A stretch of DNA of 64,000 bases from assembly GCA_001931875.2 (NCBI GenBank), contig MSJH02000830.1:62001-126000 (forward strand), written 5' to 3'. The stretch's first letter is position 1, and each line of letters opens with the position of its first letter. The stretch is from Byssochlamys sp. IMV 00236. Its lineage: Eukaryota; Ascomycota; Eurotiomycetes; Eurotiales; Thermoascaceae. Below are positions 1 to 11,708 of this stretch, piece after piece. The notes under the pieces were generated by a model that saw only the letters and a program-made list of their open reading frames with translations, was not told where the DNA came from and made no database searches. The translations under genes were made by a program, and so were the position numbers.

Positions 1-616
1 CAACATCGTCGTCATACTTGCGGACACCCTCTCGAGACTTCTCACGAGAACTAGCATGCCCTTCACTACGGGCATTTCTGCCGGGAAAGACAACCTCGTC
101 CTCGCTGGAATCCTCCGCACTCGAGAGTTCTAGCCGGGCGACCGGGTCGAGGAGCCCAGTCGTGGCAGGCTTATCACCATGACTATCGACGAAAAATAGC
201 GTGTTCCCAGTGTCCTCTGCTCCATCGATGGTATCTGTTGCTGTTTCGTGTTTAGGCTGTGTCTCTGCGTCCGTCTCCCGGGACTCCTGCTGTGGTTCTG
301 CTGTTTCTTCGTTAAGCTTGTCCAAGTACATACTGCCGGCCTTCACAAAGTTGACTTTGTTGAAGCGCAGTTGGGAGGTCTCCCAGGAAACACTGTGTCT
401 TCCTGTGTTATGTGCCTCCTGCTGCATGGTAAGTTGGGATTCGGTATCGTCTGCGCAATCCCTCATGTCAGTATCTCGTTCGTTGTAGTCGGGAAGGCAC
501 AGCTCACTATGCGTGGATGGGTGCGGTGACCCAGCCCAGTGTGAATTGACGCGAGAAGTCATCGCAGCAAACCCAGAGCGTCTGGAGCGTGCCTTTGCCT
601 TCCCGGAACGAGCCAT
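1..616 (-). CDS. sqs1: Sqs1-like G-patch/R3H protein, N-terminal part (runs off the window)
   Basis: The frame is open from an ATG at 616 (complement) to the window edge, giving about 205 residues with no stop. The N-terminus is basic (MARSGKAKARSRR), and an acidic, Ser-rich low-complexity stretch follows. Around residues 64-100 there is an island with EAHNT, a Trp, LRFNKVNFV and AGSM. This resembles the N-terminal conserved block of fungal Sqs1 (EARNT...W...LRH..I.FV.AG.M), the G-patch activator of the helicase Prp43 in splicing and ribosome assembly. The R3H and G-patch domains would lie outside the window, so the assignment rests on this one island. It is divergent from atg4. If it is not Sqs1 it is an unassigned disordered nuclear protein. 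Confidence 0.55.
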   Translation of the reverse strand, partial: MARSGKAKARSRRSGFAAMTSRVNSHWAGSPHPSTHSELCLPDYNERDTDMRDCADDTESQLTMQQEAHNTGRHSVSWETSQLRFNKVNFVKAGSMYLDKLNEETAEPQQESRETDAETQPKHETATDTIDGAEDTGNTLFFVDSHGDKPATTGLLDPVARLELSSAEDSSEDEVVFPGRNARSEGHASSREKSREGVRKYDDDV

Positions 617-1471
617 GGTTTTTTTGCTTGGGAACAATCCAGGTCCGGCAGTGGGTGGCAGCAAAAAATCTGTCCCCCTAGCAGACCCAATGTGGCGACT
701 GCGTCGAGGTGCTCTCGGTCCAGCCAGGAGCCGGGACGTGTCAAACTTGTCCAGCTCCGGGGAACAGTGACATTGCTGTTGTGCCAGGCTCGACCTGGTT
801 GTGCTGTTCTGCGTGGTCTGGGTGCTGTTGACAATGGTCAGAAGAAGCCTGGGGGGGTCAAGAAAGTCGGTATGGCCGGGAAGTGATTCTTCAAGTTGGT
901 TGATTACTATTATTATTATTATCGGGGCTGACAGGCGCAGGTGGGGCGAAGGTCCAAGGCAGCGCTGAGGCAGCCATTCACTCCCCCACCCGTGATCATG
1001 GCGGCATGACTTGCTCCTGTGAGTTGTAGATACCACTTCTTGTATTCATTGATTTGTTTTATTTTCCTATACTGGACTTGTACTCCTGGCACAGATAGAT
1101 CGCGTTTTCTCTGTAAAAGAGCTTTGGAGGCAGTTTGTTGATACGCTCTCTCAGCTCTTGCGGGGTCGGGAATGACGTCCTGTCCCTTGATTTGATCACC
1201 CTTGCTATCTTTGCATGACTGCATGCGACTTCCTGTGCCTCTGAGGCGGCAGTTTTAAGTGATCTTGTTTCCTATCTCTTGTCTAGCTCACATTGTTTGG
1301 TATTGGAGGTCTGTTTCTGGTGAGTTATATTTTCTTGGGGCGACAATGCTGCAGCATGTGCTCGCTACCGTGCATCCGCAAATATATATATATATATATA
1401 TTTACATGTACTGTATACATGCCCAGTGAACCTCACGAGTATCCAACATCCATCCACCACACACTCCAGAC
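617..1471. other. Intergenic region between sqs1-like gene and atg4
   Basis: This divergent promoter region holds no convincing gene. It contains a short TTA-type microsatellite near 905-921 and an (AT)n run near 1381-1401, about 70 bases ahead of the atg4 start codon. Small open frames here (for example 919-1224, minus) show no recognisable protein features. Confidence 0.6.
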
Positions 1472-2998
1472 ATGAACAACGTCGACCTGGGCAGCTATAA
1501 GCGCATAGTACAATATTTCTGGGACCCGGAGCCAAAAAACGACGATGAGACCGGTTCATCCATATGGTGCCTCGGCCGGGAATATGCCTCACCGTCACCT
1601 CCAGCCAAGAAAGCTGTGATCGCGAACGACTCAACGGGCAACGGTACCGCACCCACGTCCGGCCCTCAATATCCTACAGAGTCCGAAATCCCGGCCCCTG
1701 TATGCAAGATCAGCGACAGGCCCGAGGATGCTCACACCGGCGCAAGATCCGACGAGGGAAGAGACAACGGCTGGCCAGATGCCTTTCTCGATGACATGGA
1801 GTCGCGTATCTGGCTCACGTACCGCTCCAACTTTCCCATCATCCCGAAATCAGAGGATCCAAATGCTCTATCCTCGCTGACACTGGGCGTGCGCCTGCGG
1901 AGCCAGCTCATGGAGTCACAGGGGTTTACATCTGACACTGGATGGGGTTGCATGATACGATCCGGCCAGAGCCTTCTCGCAAACGCATTGTCACTCCTGT
2001 GGCTGGGACGTGGTAAAAGACACACTCACTATTGCTATTATACTCATTGACTGACATGCTAACGATTACCCAGACTGGCGTCGGGGTTCTCGATCCCAAG
2101 AGGAGAGTAGACTACTATCGCTCTTTGCAGACCATCCCAGCGCACCCTTCTCGATACATCGCTTCGTACAGCAGGGCGCCTCCTCATGCGGCAAATACCC
2201 AGGGGAGTGGTTCGGTCCCTCTGCAACTGCGAGGTGCATACAGTATGAGATCACCAAAAACCCCAATGCATCCCGCATGGAAGCTCACAGATAGCAGGGC
2301 ATTGTCAAGGGAATGTAACGACGCTGGCTTGAACGTCTATGTCACAAGTGATACCTCAGATGTATACGAAGATAAATTCAGAGCAATCGCACGAGGGGAC
2401 TCTGGGAATATCACTCCGACACTGATCCTACTAGGTCTTAGACTGGGCATTGATCGCGTCACCCCCGCATATTGGGAAGGGCTCAAAGCCATCCTGCAAT
2501 ATCCGCAATCGGTAGGCATAGCAGGGTAAGTTCCAAAGATAGTATTTCCTGATCGTCCATTACCCACTCACTGACCATACTATCCAAAGGGGCCGACCCT
2601 CAGCATCTCATTACTTCGTTGGAGTCCAGGGGGATTACTTCTTCTACTTGGATCCCCATCATACTCGTCCTGCCCTTCCATATCATGGGAATGATACAGC
2701 CTACAACAAAGAAGAACTAGACACTTACCACACTCGCCGATTGAGAAGACTGCATATCAAAGACATGGACCCGAGCATGCTGATTGGATTCCTTATCAAG
2801 GACGAGGAAGACTGGGCTGACTGGACCAAACGCGTATCATCTGTCCAAGGAAAGACCATAGTTCACATCTACGATAGTGAAGCAGTGTCGAATCACCCCT
2901 ATGAACGAGAGGGCGCGTTGGACGAGGTCGAGACACTCGACGAGGATGACGAGGATGAAGAGGATCATTCGCAAGACGGAGATCCGGTCCCGACTTGA
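1472..2998 (+). CDS. atg4: Cysteine protease Atg4 (autophagy)
   Basis: Atg4 cleaves the C-terminus of Atg8 and later removes it from phosphatidylethanolamine, so it is needed for autophagosome formation in the cytosol. Four exons: 1472-2012, 2074-2242, 2295-2525 and 2590-2998, total 449 residues. The peptidase C54 core is intact: the catalytic Cys is at 160 in [15 protein letters not shown], a [16 protein letters not shown] block follows, and the Asp/His pair is at 335/337 in [14 protein letters not shown]. The protein starts [17 protein letters not shown], as fungal Atg4 does, and ends in an acidic tail. The second intron (2243-2294, 52 bases) is needed to join the frames of GPSATARC and [15 protein letters not shown]. 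Residues about 38-100 are a low-complexity linker. Confidence 0.95.
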
Positions 2999-3348
2999 AG
3001 GGCTAGATATCAGACGCAGGCGGATCAATAAGTGCAGCAAAACAGAAATACCCAAATATTTGCAGTAGCCAATTCAACAATTGATTTCATGTCCAGAATA
3101 CATAAATCGTGCACTAAAGTGAGTTTGATTTGGAGCTCTAGAAAGGCAGAACAGAGGACCCTAGTTATGTTACACCCTGTCCACCTTTAAAATTGCACCC
3201 ATAAAGACATTCGGCCCATGAAATAACAGCCGTCCCATGACACATTAGAGATCCCACTAACACCCGGTAACCAACCGCATAGCCACGGCAGACCATAAAG
3301 GCAAAAGAACAAAACAAGACAACCCTGGGAATAAAAAGACAAAGCAGC
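2999..3348. other. Intergenic region, convergent 3' ends of atg4 and H2B
   Basis: About 350 bases between two convergent stop codons. I see no gene or repeat here. It should contain the 3' untranslated regions of both genes. Confidence 0.6.
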
Positions 3349-3934
3349 CTATTTGGCGGAAGAAGAGTACTTGGTGACAGCCTTGGTGCCTTCCGACACA
3401 GCGTGCTTGGCAAGTTCACCGGGGAGGATGAGCCTCACAGAGGTCTGGATCTCTCGGGAAGAAATGGTGGACTTCTTGTTGTAGGCAGCGAGCTTGGAAG
3501 CCTCGGTCGCAACACGCTCGAAGATGTCTAAAAGACGCGTCATTAGCATTCGAAGGCTCGACCATCAGATGGTTAAGATGGAAAAAAACAAACATACCGT
3601 TGACGAAAGAGTTCAGGATGGACATGGCACGAGTGGAGATACCAGTGTCAGGGTGGACCTGCTTGAGGACTGGAATTCGAATTCATGTTAGCGATGCTGA
3701 AACGCGAAGTGCAGATACAATAGACGCGTTAAGACGCGTCCATTGTTGATGGAACTCACCCTTGTAGATGTAGGAAGAGTAGGTCTCCTTGCGGGTCTTT
3801 CCACGCTTCTTCTTGTCGCCAGAGGCGGCGGTGGCAGTCTTCTTGCCAGCTTCCTTCTTCTCAGCAGGAGCCTTGCCAGCGGCGGGAGCCTTTCCGCCGG
3901 TGGAGGGCTTCTTCTCAGCGGCCTTGGGGGGCAT
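3349..3934 (-). CDS. htb1: Histone H2B
   Basis: Core nucleosomal histone, 141 residues in three exons (complement 3934-3760, 3669-3598, 3527-3349). It begins [17 protein letters not shown] with a Lys/Ala/Pro-rich tail. The histone fold follows with ETYSSYIYK, then [24 protein letters not shown], then [19 protein letters not shown]. It ends in the conserved C-terminal helix, whose [10 protein letters not shown] carries the Lys that is ubiquitinated in H2B (family knowledge). Both introns are phase 1 with GT-AG ends. It is divergent from H2A, sharing a roughly 725-base promoter, the usual arrangement for balanced H2A-H2B supply at S phase. Introns 1 and 2 contain ACGCGT sites, described separately. 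Confidence 0.98.
3535..3540. promoter_or_regulatory. ACGCGT (MCB-type) site in H2B intron 2
   Basis: Exact palindromic ACGCGT inside intron 2 (3528-3597) of H2B. MCB sites bind MBF-type G1/S factors in fungi. Function here is inferred. Confidence 0.35.
3724..3739. promoter_or_regulatory. Two ACGCGT (MCB-type) sites in H2B intron 1
   Basis: Two exact ACGCGT copies, at 3724-3729 and 3734-3739, lie ten bases apart inside intron 1 (3670-3759). Both are in the context AGACGCGT, as is the copy in intron 2. Confidence 0.4.
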
Positions 3935-4659
3935 TTTGTCTGAAATTTGACGGGAGATTAAATTTGGCGAAATTAGTGGATGTAAAGCTGAGAGTTATCA
4001 CGTCGAGGTGAAGCGTGAGTTGATGATGGAAGATGGATGGATAAGTGGAAGAAACAGAACTCGCGGTGGATGAGGGGGGTGGCGTACTTATAGAGGTCGG
4101 CGAAAGAGCCGGTTGATCCTAGGTGTGCAAAAGCGACGGAATTTCAATACGGTAACAGGGTGGTATGATCTGTATGATTAGCAATGCGCGGACGCGTCAG
4201 ACGACGTGTGGCAGGCGGCGCACCACAACAAGCGCGACGAAAGGGCGGGTAACGGATTACAATACGGCGCCTACCCTGATCGGGAGCCCACCTTGCACTG
4301 GCAGCAGCAGCAAGAATCCTCGAATCCAGCCAGCTAGCGCGCGTTGGCCGCCGCCGACACGGCTAGCCTGGCACATTCTCCCAGAGACGCCAGCCTCTGC
4401 CCACCCGCCAGAACGTCTGATCCGCCTGCTGATTGGCCCGCCCGACTAAGCGAGAGGGTGATCTGGAGGCATGCTCCTGGGCCCAACGTCACCCTCGCGC
4501 TGGTCTTATAAATGTCCTCTACGCCTCCACACTGCCCTCTCACACACCTGCATTCTGTTCCTCCGACTATTACTCTTCGGCCTGCCTGTCTAGCACTGTC
4601 TCTGACAACCATCTATCACCAAAACCAAAAACCCATTTTCACCCATCACCTAAATCAAA
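3935..4659. promoter_or_regulatory. Bidirectional H2B/H2A histone promoter
   Basis: This 725-base region separates the divergent start codons. On the H2A side TATAAA lies at 4507-4512, about 150 bases before the ATG. On the H2B side TATAAG lies at 4087-4092 (minus strand), a similar distance from its ATG. An inverted CCAAT box is at 4432-4436 and an ACGCGT site at 4192-4197. Small open frames inside this segment have no protein-like features and are rejected. Confidence 0.7.
4192..4197. promoter_or_regulatory. ACGCGT (MCB-type) site in the histone promoter
   Basis: Exact ACGCGT about 260 bases from the H2B start codon and 460 bases from the H2A start codon. It is the only one of the five local copies that is not in an intron. 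Confidence 0.45.
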
Positions 4660-5277
<618 letters not shown>

Positions 5278-5526
5278 GCAATTTCTCTTCGTGTTTTTGT
5301 TCGGCGTGGTTAGGTTTACTTTGCGGTAATGGGGTTTGGGCTTGGCACGTTTATGGCTCTTTGACTTTGTTTTTAATGGTTGTACATTATGTCTACGGAC
5401 ATGGAATGATGCCAGAAACTCGCAGAAGGATTTCTCTGCTTCGTGTCTTTTAGAGCATCTATGGTGGATAGCTCACGCCTGGAATGTCACCCTTTTTATG
5501 AATCATACTTGATATTATACTCCGTA

Positions 5527-5567
<41 letters not shown>

Positions 5568-5787
5568 GTAGCTGTTTATTTTACTTTCGCTGCTTAGTTT
5601 ATAGTCTCGTATGATTGGCTATTAAACACCCGAACTCGACCAGAGTAAACGCGCCTCAATCTAGCGTTTGGTATAGATTTTATCGAGGAAAACATAATTT
5701 GAACATTCAATTCCCACGCTCAACCGCCAATGTACACCCTTTTTCTTCAGATGGTTACTATCGAGTAAATTCCTCGTCGCAGGAGAT
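5278..5787. other. Intergenic region with (TA)n microsatellite
   Basis: Region between the convergent H2A and complex I subunit genes. A pure TA dinucleotide run occupies about 5528-5564. It presumably holds the H2A 3' untranslated region. No gene is seen. Confidence 0.7.
5528..5564. repeat. (TA)n microsatellite
   Basis: Uninterrupted alternating T and A for roughly 37 bases, the longest simple repeat in the window. Confidence 0.9.
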
Positions 5788-6344
5788 CTAATGGGCATGT
5801 CTCTCCGCATCTATAGGTCATGTTAAAACAGGGAAGCCACATAGGGCAGTGGGGACGAATTAAACATACAAGGCAATTCGCGAGCAGGAAGGTTTCTCTC
5901 GTATTTCGAACCTGGAGAAATGTCAGCAGCACAGAATAGACGCTGTGAATATCAGATGATTGGGTGTACATACCACCAGGTGCAGTGGGTGCTCTGTACG
6001 GGTCAGGGTGCTTCCAGCCCTCTAGCAACTTCTCCGTCTCTCTGAAAAGAACCTTTTATATTCCAGGGGTATCAGCCATGTTGTCGCATAAGAGCAGGGA
6101 GGAAGACGCGCACCTTCTGCTGACGCGGATCCCGAACATTTCTGTTGGCTTCGAAGAGGGATCGAATATAGACGGCCTGGCCACGCCAGATGTGTCTGTG
6201 GACAGCCCAATCAAGCGCCAGCTTCAAGCTCCGTCGATAGAGAGACCTAATTGACCGCATTAGACGTCAATCGCGCACAGATAGGTAGGTCTCAAAACAA
6301 TATATTGCCAAGACGATCACATACGCTGCCTGGTTGAATGACAT
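5788..6344 (-). CDS. NADH:ubiquinone oxidoreductase LYR subunit (NDUFB9/B22 type)
   Basis: Accessory subunit of mitochondrial complex I, 98 residues in five small exons (complement 6344-6325, 6246-6114, 6052-5974, 5911-5870, 5810-5788). The first exon is only 20 bases (MSFNQA). The LYR motif is SLYRRSLKLALDW near residues 8-20. It is followed by HRHIWRGQAVYIRSLFEAN and DPRQQK, then by LLEGWKHPDPYRAPTAPGG, which matches the fungal NDUFB9 family. LYR proteins bind the acyl carrier protein in complex I. The exon chain is the only one that keeps the conserved blocks in frame. The last exon (23 bases, ending ERHAH) is the least certain part. Confidence 0.88.
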
Positions 6345-6945
6345 GATGGGAAGGAGTGTGTGAAATGACAGGGCTTGGATGCGAGTTGATCTTCTGAAGC
6401 CACCAGGACAGCACTTCTCGTTCGTTTCCGCGCACGATATATCCGGCGCCCAGACCGTAGACTTGGGGAATTGGGTATGGCGTGGAATTGTCCTTGCCGG
6501 TTAGAACCGTCGATGGGAAAGCTGGATGAGGAGCACAAGAGAAGAAGTGCGCAGGAGTGTTATCTTGTTCGCCGTAGAGCGTCGTTTACGGAGTAGCGTA
6601 CTGGTAAATGTAATCCCGCGTAATAATGCTGAGTCGGGATTCGTGTGATTTGCCGGGCGCATGGAAGAGCATCATTCTCTGAGGGAAGTCCCGGTTCGCT
6701 CGGCCCGCCCCAGCTCGTTCGTCACTTAGTCCAGCTCTTCGATCTCTTCTCTTAGATTCCGGTCACCACCGTTCTTTCATCACAACCAGCCTGAAGCGCG
6801 AGGAGACTCCTCTGGTTCTAATATACTTTCGCAGTATATAATCTGACCATTGGACGCGAAGCTTTATCACATTATCTCATCAGGCCTTGCAGTTTCCATT
6901 GGTCGAGCCTACGGTCCAGTTTCTTCCACCAGCTATAAAAACACC
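6345..6945. other. Divergent intergenic region
   Basis: About 600 bases between the complex I subunit and the 2-oxoglutarate dehydrogenase E2 gene, which makes it a likely shared promoter for two mitochondrial-metabolism genes. I see no coding potential. Confidence 0.55.
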
Positions 6946-8883
6946 ATGGCGTCTCGTTTACCGCTTTACCGCTTGCAGGAGCAACAATTAATGACTGCTG
7001 CGCGTCTGGCGCAGAGGTCTCGCAGTCTTCATGTCGGAGCCTCGAGATCTCTGTCGTCCCTTGCCCTGCAGGGACGCGGTGCTGCTGTCCGCCCCGTCTC
7101 CAAGCCTATGCGTTCTGCGCTGCTGAGGTAAGGAAAGAATATATGGATAATGCAGCTCTGTCGATGTGCTTGACTGATGCTGGAAACAGCGGTTCTAAAG
7201 CAAACCTCGAGTCGAACTTGTTCTCTCTGGGCGGCACCCAGGTCCGCACCTACGGTAAAGCCATCTTCCGATAAACAGAAAAACACGCCTGTTCGCTGCG
7301 ACTGACATAGTGGACACAGCCGATACCATTGTCAAGGTCCCCTCGATGGCTGAGTCGATTACGGAAGGCACACTGAAGCAATTCTCCAAGCGTACGTTCC
7401 CCACATTTAAATATATCTGGAGGTGGTAATCTGACGGGGTTCTAGAGATTGGCGATTACGTCGAGCGGGATGAGGAGATCGCTACCATCGAAACCGATAA
7501 GGTGAGCAGTCATGGATTGAGCGGTCAAAACGGTCGTATAGAAGACTTATACACTTCTAGATCGATGTTTCCGTCAATGCTCCCGAGTCGGGTACGATAA
7601 AGGAATTCTTGGTGAACGAGGAAGACACCGTCACGGTTGGCCAGGAAATTATCAGACTGGAACTTGGAGGCGAGCCGGCACCGCCAAAGAAGGAGGAGGC
7701 TGGGGAAGGCCAGAAGCAGCCAGCTGAACCAAAGGCCCCCAAGGAGGAGCCCAAGCCAGAGCAGAAGACCGAAGCTCCCAAGCCCGCTGAGGAGAAGCCC
7801 AAGGCCCCATCCGCACCGAAGCCCGAGCCCCCTGCACAGAAGCAGCAGCAGCAGCCTGAGACTACCCAGCAGCCCCAGCCCGGAAGCCGTGAGGAGCGTA
7901 GAGTGAGTGACCATTGAGCATCGCTCTTTTCTTTTTCCTCCGCTTCTTGCTAATGCACCTTTAGGTTAAAATGAACCGCATGCGCCTGAGAATCGCCGAA
8001 CGTCTCAAGCAGTCCCAGAACACCGCCGCTTCTCTGACCACCTTCAACGAGGTCGATATGTCTTCGTTGATGGAATTCCGCAAGCTGTACAAGGACGATG
8101 TTCTGAAGAAGACGGGTGTCAAGCTCGGCTTCATGAGTGCCTTCTCTCGTGCCAGTGTTCTCGCCATGAGGGAAATCCCTGCCGTGAATGCCTCGATTGA
8201 GGGCCCGAACGGAGGTGACACGATTGTGTACAGGGACTATGTTGACATCAGCGTGGCAGTTGCGACGGAAAAGGGTCTTGTTACACCTGTTGTCCGCAAC
8301 GCTGAGACAATGGATCTTGTGGGCATTGAGCAGGCTATTGCTAACCTCGGTAAAAAGGTAATGAGAGGTACTCAGCTTCATCCGTGATTTGATCACTAAC
8401 TTCTGGTTGTAGGCGCGCGACAACAAGTTGACCATTGAGGATATGGCCGGTGGTACTTTCACTATCAGCAATGGCGGTGTCTTCGGATCCCTCATGGGAA
8501 CCCCCATTATCAACCTTCCCCAGACAGGTGAGATCGCATCATTTATAGTACGTCCGGTAGTATTTGTATTGACCCGGTTTAGCTGTTCTCGGTCTCCATG
8601 CGATCAAGGAGAAGCCCGTCGCCATCAACGGAAAAGTGGAAATCCGACCTGTACGTCCTATACTCGCTGGTGTATACTATAGTAGATTGGCATCGCTAAC
8701 TTCTGGGCAGATGATGTACCTTGCTTTGACCTACGACCACCGTCTTCTGGACGGACGGGAAGCCGTTACCTTCCTTGTTAAGGTTCGTTTTTTATTCCTG
8801 GGTCGCAGAATCCGTCTCACTAACCTTCTATTCAGATCAAGGAATACATTGAAGATCCTCGCAGGATGCTGCTTGGCGTCTAA
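6946..8883 (+). CDS. kgdB: Dihydrolipoyl succinyltransferase, E2 of the 2-oxoglutarate dehydrogenase complex
   Basis: Transfers the succinyl group to CoA in the TCA cycle, in the mitochondrial matrix. Ten exons: 6946-7127, 7190-7254, 7320-7391, 7446-7501, 7561-7902, 7965-8357, 8413-8527, 8583-8650, 8711-8782 and 8836-8883; 470 residues. The N-terminus is an Arg/Ser-rich mitochondrial presequence. A single lipoyl domain follows, with the lipoylated Lys at 125 in IATIETDK. Then comes a Pro/Glu/Lys/Ala/Gln-rich linker without an obvious E3-binding domain, as in E2o enzymes. The catalytic domain ends with [13 protein letters not shown] (His441, Asp445). The start [10 protein letters not shown] is preferred because it gives the presequence and has a good context (CACCATGG). 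Confidence 0.96.
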
Positions 8884-9109
8884 GTGTTTGGACATACATC
8901 TGCCGTCTCTCGGTGCCGGTTCGGTTTTCATCACCAGGGACTACCTCTTCTGTAGACTATTATTCAATTTCAGGGGAGTCATATTGTCTTCTATCTGTGA
9001 GAGCGCTGCATATTTCAATGTGACCAATATAAGCCTGCTAGCTTCGTATCACGCATGACCTTTCATTAGCGACTCGGTAACTTTCCCCCTGTCATACTCT
9101 CACGGCTAT

Positions 9110-10750
9110 CTAGTGCGACTTCTTGACCAATTCCTGGATTATTTGCCTGTGTGCCAGTTTCTTAATCCACGCACGAACCGCAGGACCGTAATCGTGCCTC
9201 CTCCCACTGGCATAGTCATCTTCCTCTTGGTGAGACTGTAGTTCCCCGTTGATAGACTGTCTTATGCTCTGTTGCAGGGAGACGAGTGTTTGTCGATGGA
9301 GGAGGAGGTTTTCTGCCGAGGCCAATTCATACTCCTCAGCTTCCGCAGCGGGCATTGTGGCATTGTCTATGTCGGCTTCCGTGAGGCGGAGAGACGCGTC
9401 AGGTCCAAGGATAACGCTCGGTTGGCTATCATGGGATCCTGGCTCTGAACCGCGCTCGGCCAGCTTCGTGTCTATCCTCTGAAGGGCTTTCACGTTCTGT
9501 GCTAATTGACCTATGTAGTCGACCAGAGGATCCCGAACGACACCGAGAATAGAGAACTCGATTTGGTCCTCCTCATACTCTAACATCCTGGAGAGGATCA
9601 TCGGCTTTACTAGGTCCATCCAGTCCTCTTCGGAGCATAGCCCTTGGGAATGTTAGCCACCGGAAGATATGCATGCAGGGTATTCAAAACATACCCAATG
9701 CCTGCGGCTGCCGCTCTAGTCCGTCAAGTTTCCACACCTTCCCCATAGCCGGTACAAAGGCAATGAAGTGGAACCCAGCCTCGAAGTCTGCAGAGGCATT
9801 ACCTTTCTTTGACCCTCTCGATCGTTTGAAAGTCGATTCATTTTTAAGTTGTAGGTCAGAGTTGAGCATATCCATCTTCCTATCTAGGCATCAGTGTTCG
9901 TTACTCTTTATTTGCATTCAACATGGGTAGGAAACACACCGTGCGAAGGAATTATGTATCCTCTTAACAAACTCAAAGTTATTTATGGCATCACCTCGCA
10001 GTGCCGGGGTGAACTCCATCGTAAAATCTTTGAATCTCTGCAACTTCTCTCCCAGATCGAGAGAATCTATGTTATTGACGATATTTAGCAGTGCAACACT
10101 GGCACAGGCATTGTGTGTGGTCTGCTAGACGTCAGTGAGGGAGCCAAGGGACTTGGGGGTTAAAAGACGAACTTGATTCGCGAACCAGAGACCATCTGGA
10201 CAGCTTGCTTCTTGCTTATCTGCTTCCTCTTCTCGCCAGCGGAATAGAAAAATCAATCCGTAAACGGGTTTGCTGTGAACCGGTTGTTAGATCGGGATAT
10301 ATGGTTGACCAAGGGGGGTTGGGGCTCCCGTGACGCACTGTAGAGACGCTATGATTTCTTCGTCGAGTGAGATGACTTCTTGCACTTTGATGCCTGACAC
10401 TCCGAACTCGCGGAGCATGACACTGAATAGAGCCTGTATGTGTGTAAGCATGAGATCTGGTGGGTGTATCTTCTGGAGTTGATGCAGGAAGTATAGACAT
10501 ATACATATCCATATCCATTGTCCTGCGCATGAATATATGTATATATATATATCTCTCTCATCACCCCCATCAGATTCGCAAGGTGTCACCCTACCGGCTC
10601 AGATTCTATTTCACAAAACCCATTCCATCGATCCTTGACCTCATCACTAATAGGAACAAGCGGATCTTCAGGATAGATCCTCTCATCAAGACCAGACGTC
10701 GTCTTCGACGAAGCTCCCACGCGTCTTCTCTTAGCGCGCGGCGGAGCCAT
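9110..10750 (-). CDS. uch2: Ubiquitin C-terminal hydrolase, UCH37/UCHL5 type
   Basis: Cysteine deubiquitinase that in other organisms works on the 26S proteasome. Six exons (complement 10750-10595, 10433-10339, 10272-10173, 10121-9940, 9879-9695, 9642-9110), 416 residues. The basic start MAPPRAKRRRVG is a possible nuclear signal. The peptidase C12 residues are all present: Gln117 (FANQ), Cys123 in NACASVALLN, His215 in AGFHFIAF and Asp230 in WKLDGLERQPQALG. The C-terminal extension includes SILGVVRDPLVDYIGQLAQNVKAL and ends with a basic stretch (IQELVKKSH), the position of the proteasome-binding tail in UCH37. Residue 178 onward depends on the fourth and fifth introns, both with canonical ends. 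Confidence 0.93.
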
Positions 10751-11708
10751 GGTGATGAGTGTTCGAAGACGAAGAGTGGCGACAGATCGAGAGAACGACT
10801 GAAGAATGAAGGAAATCCTCGTCTTCCTTCTCTATGGTATAATCGAAAATGGCCGGGGTTATATATGTATGTTGTACATAGAGTGTTGGTTGACCGTATT
10901 GAGAAGTAGCTTGCTATTGGACAGCTGGTCGGCTGATACTGGCGCAGCAACCGCAAGTGATGAATTGGATGTTCGCCAATGGCAATATGAAATTGATATT
11001 TGTGTATTAGTTAATCTGAATGGCCTCTCCTTAAAAAGATAAGTTAAAATAACATAATAATAAAACAAATATATATATATATATATTTATATTAAGGCAA
11101 AGAAAAGGGGGTATTAAATTTTCAAATAAAAAACAGCTAAAAACAGCTAAAAATAATTAAAACATTTAAATATTAAATTATGACCATTGAGAAGCTAAAG
11201 AATATACTTTCTCCCTTAGAATTTATATCCAAATAGGAAAATAGATGACTAGATCAACAAGTGAAGCCAGAATCAGATAAAGACTGCATGTTAGAATAGG
11301 GAAATGGTAAGCGCCAAGCGGGCTGCCGTGCTTAGCGCTATACTTATGATAGCTTTGGCGACGGGCAGCTCCCGGCCTAGGCAGGTTTTGTTTAGCCGCT
11401 TAGCGCGACTTTTTGTCCAGTATCGAATTGAAGCAGCGCCTGCTCTCCCACGATTCTGTCTATTCGTTAATTGCACAAAGAGGTTGCAATTGCTGCATCC
11501 GCTGGCTCCTTGTGCAAGAGTCGAAGCCGACTCCAGGAGTCCCCCTTATCCCCGCCCGCTATCCATGAAAAAGTCTGGTGCGTACATAACCTACACAGCA
11601 CCGCTTCAACGCAACGCGTTAATGTTTCTCAAAGGCCCAAAGTAGCTGACCCTTCGCAGCTTGATACAACACAATCACGCAGACTAGACCCGGGACTCGA
11701 AGCATGCG
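10751..11708. other. Intergenic region with an AT-rich block
   Basis: Divergent region between uch2 and pom152. From about 11040 to 11240 the sequence is strongly AT-rich, with an (AT)n run near 11070-11087 and a short direct repeat (ACAGCTAAAA twice near 11131-11151). Open frames at 11291-11779 overlap on both strands and show no protein family features. I see no gene. Confidence 0.55.

Noticed and set aside
919..1224. 101-codon minus-strand frame upstream of atg4
   Set aside because: No protein-like pattern. It lies in a divergent promoter with microsatellites.
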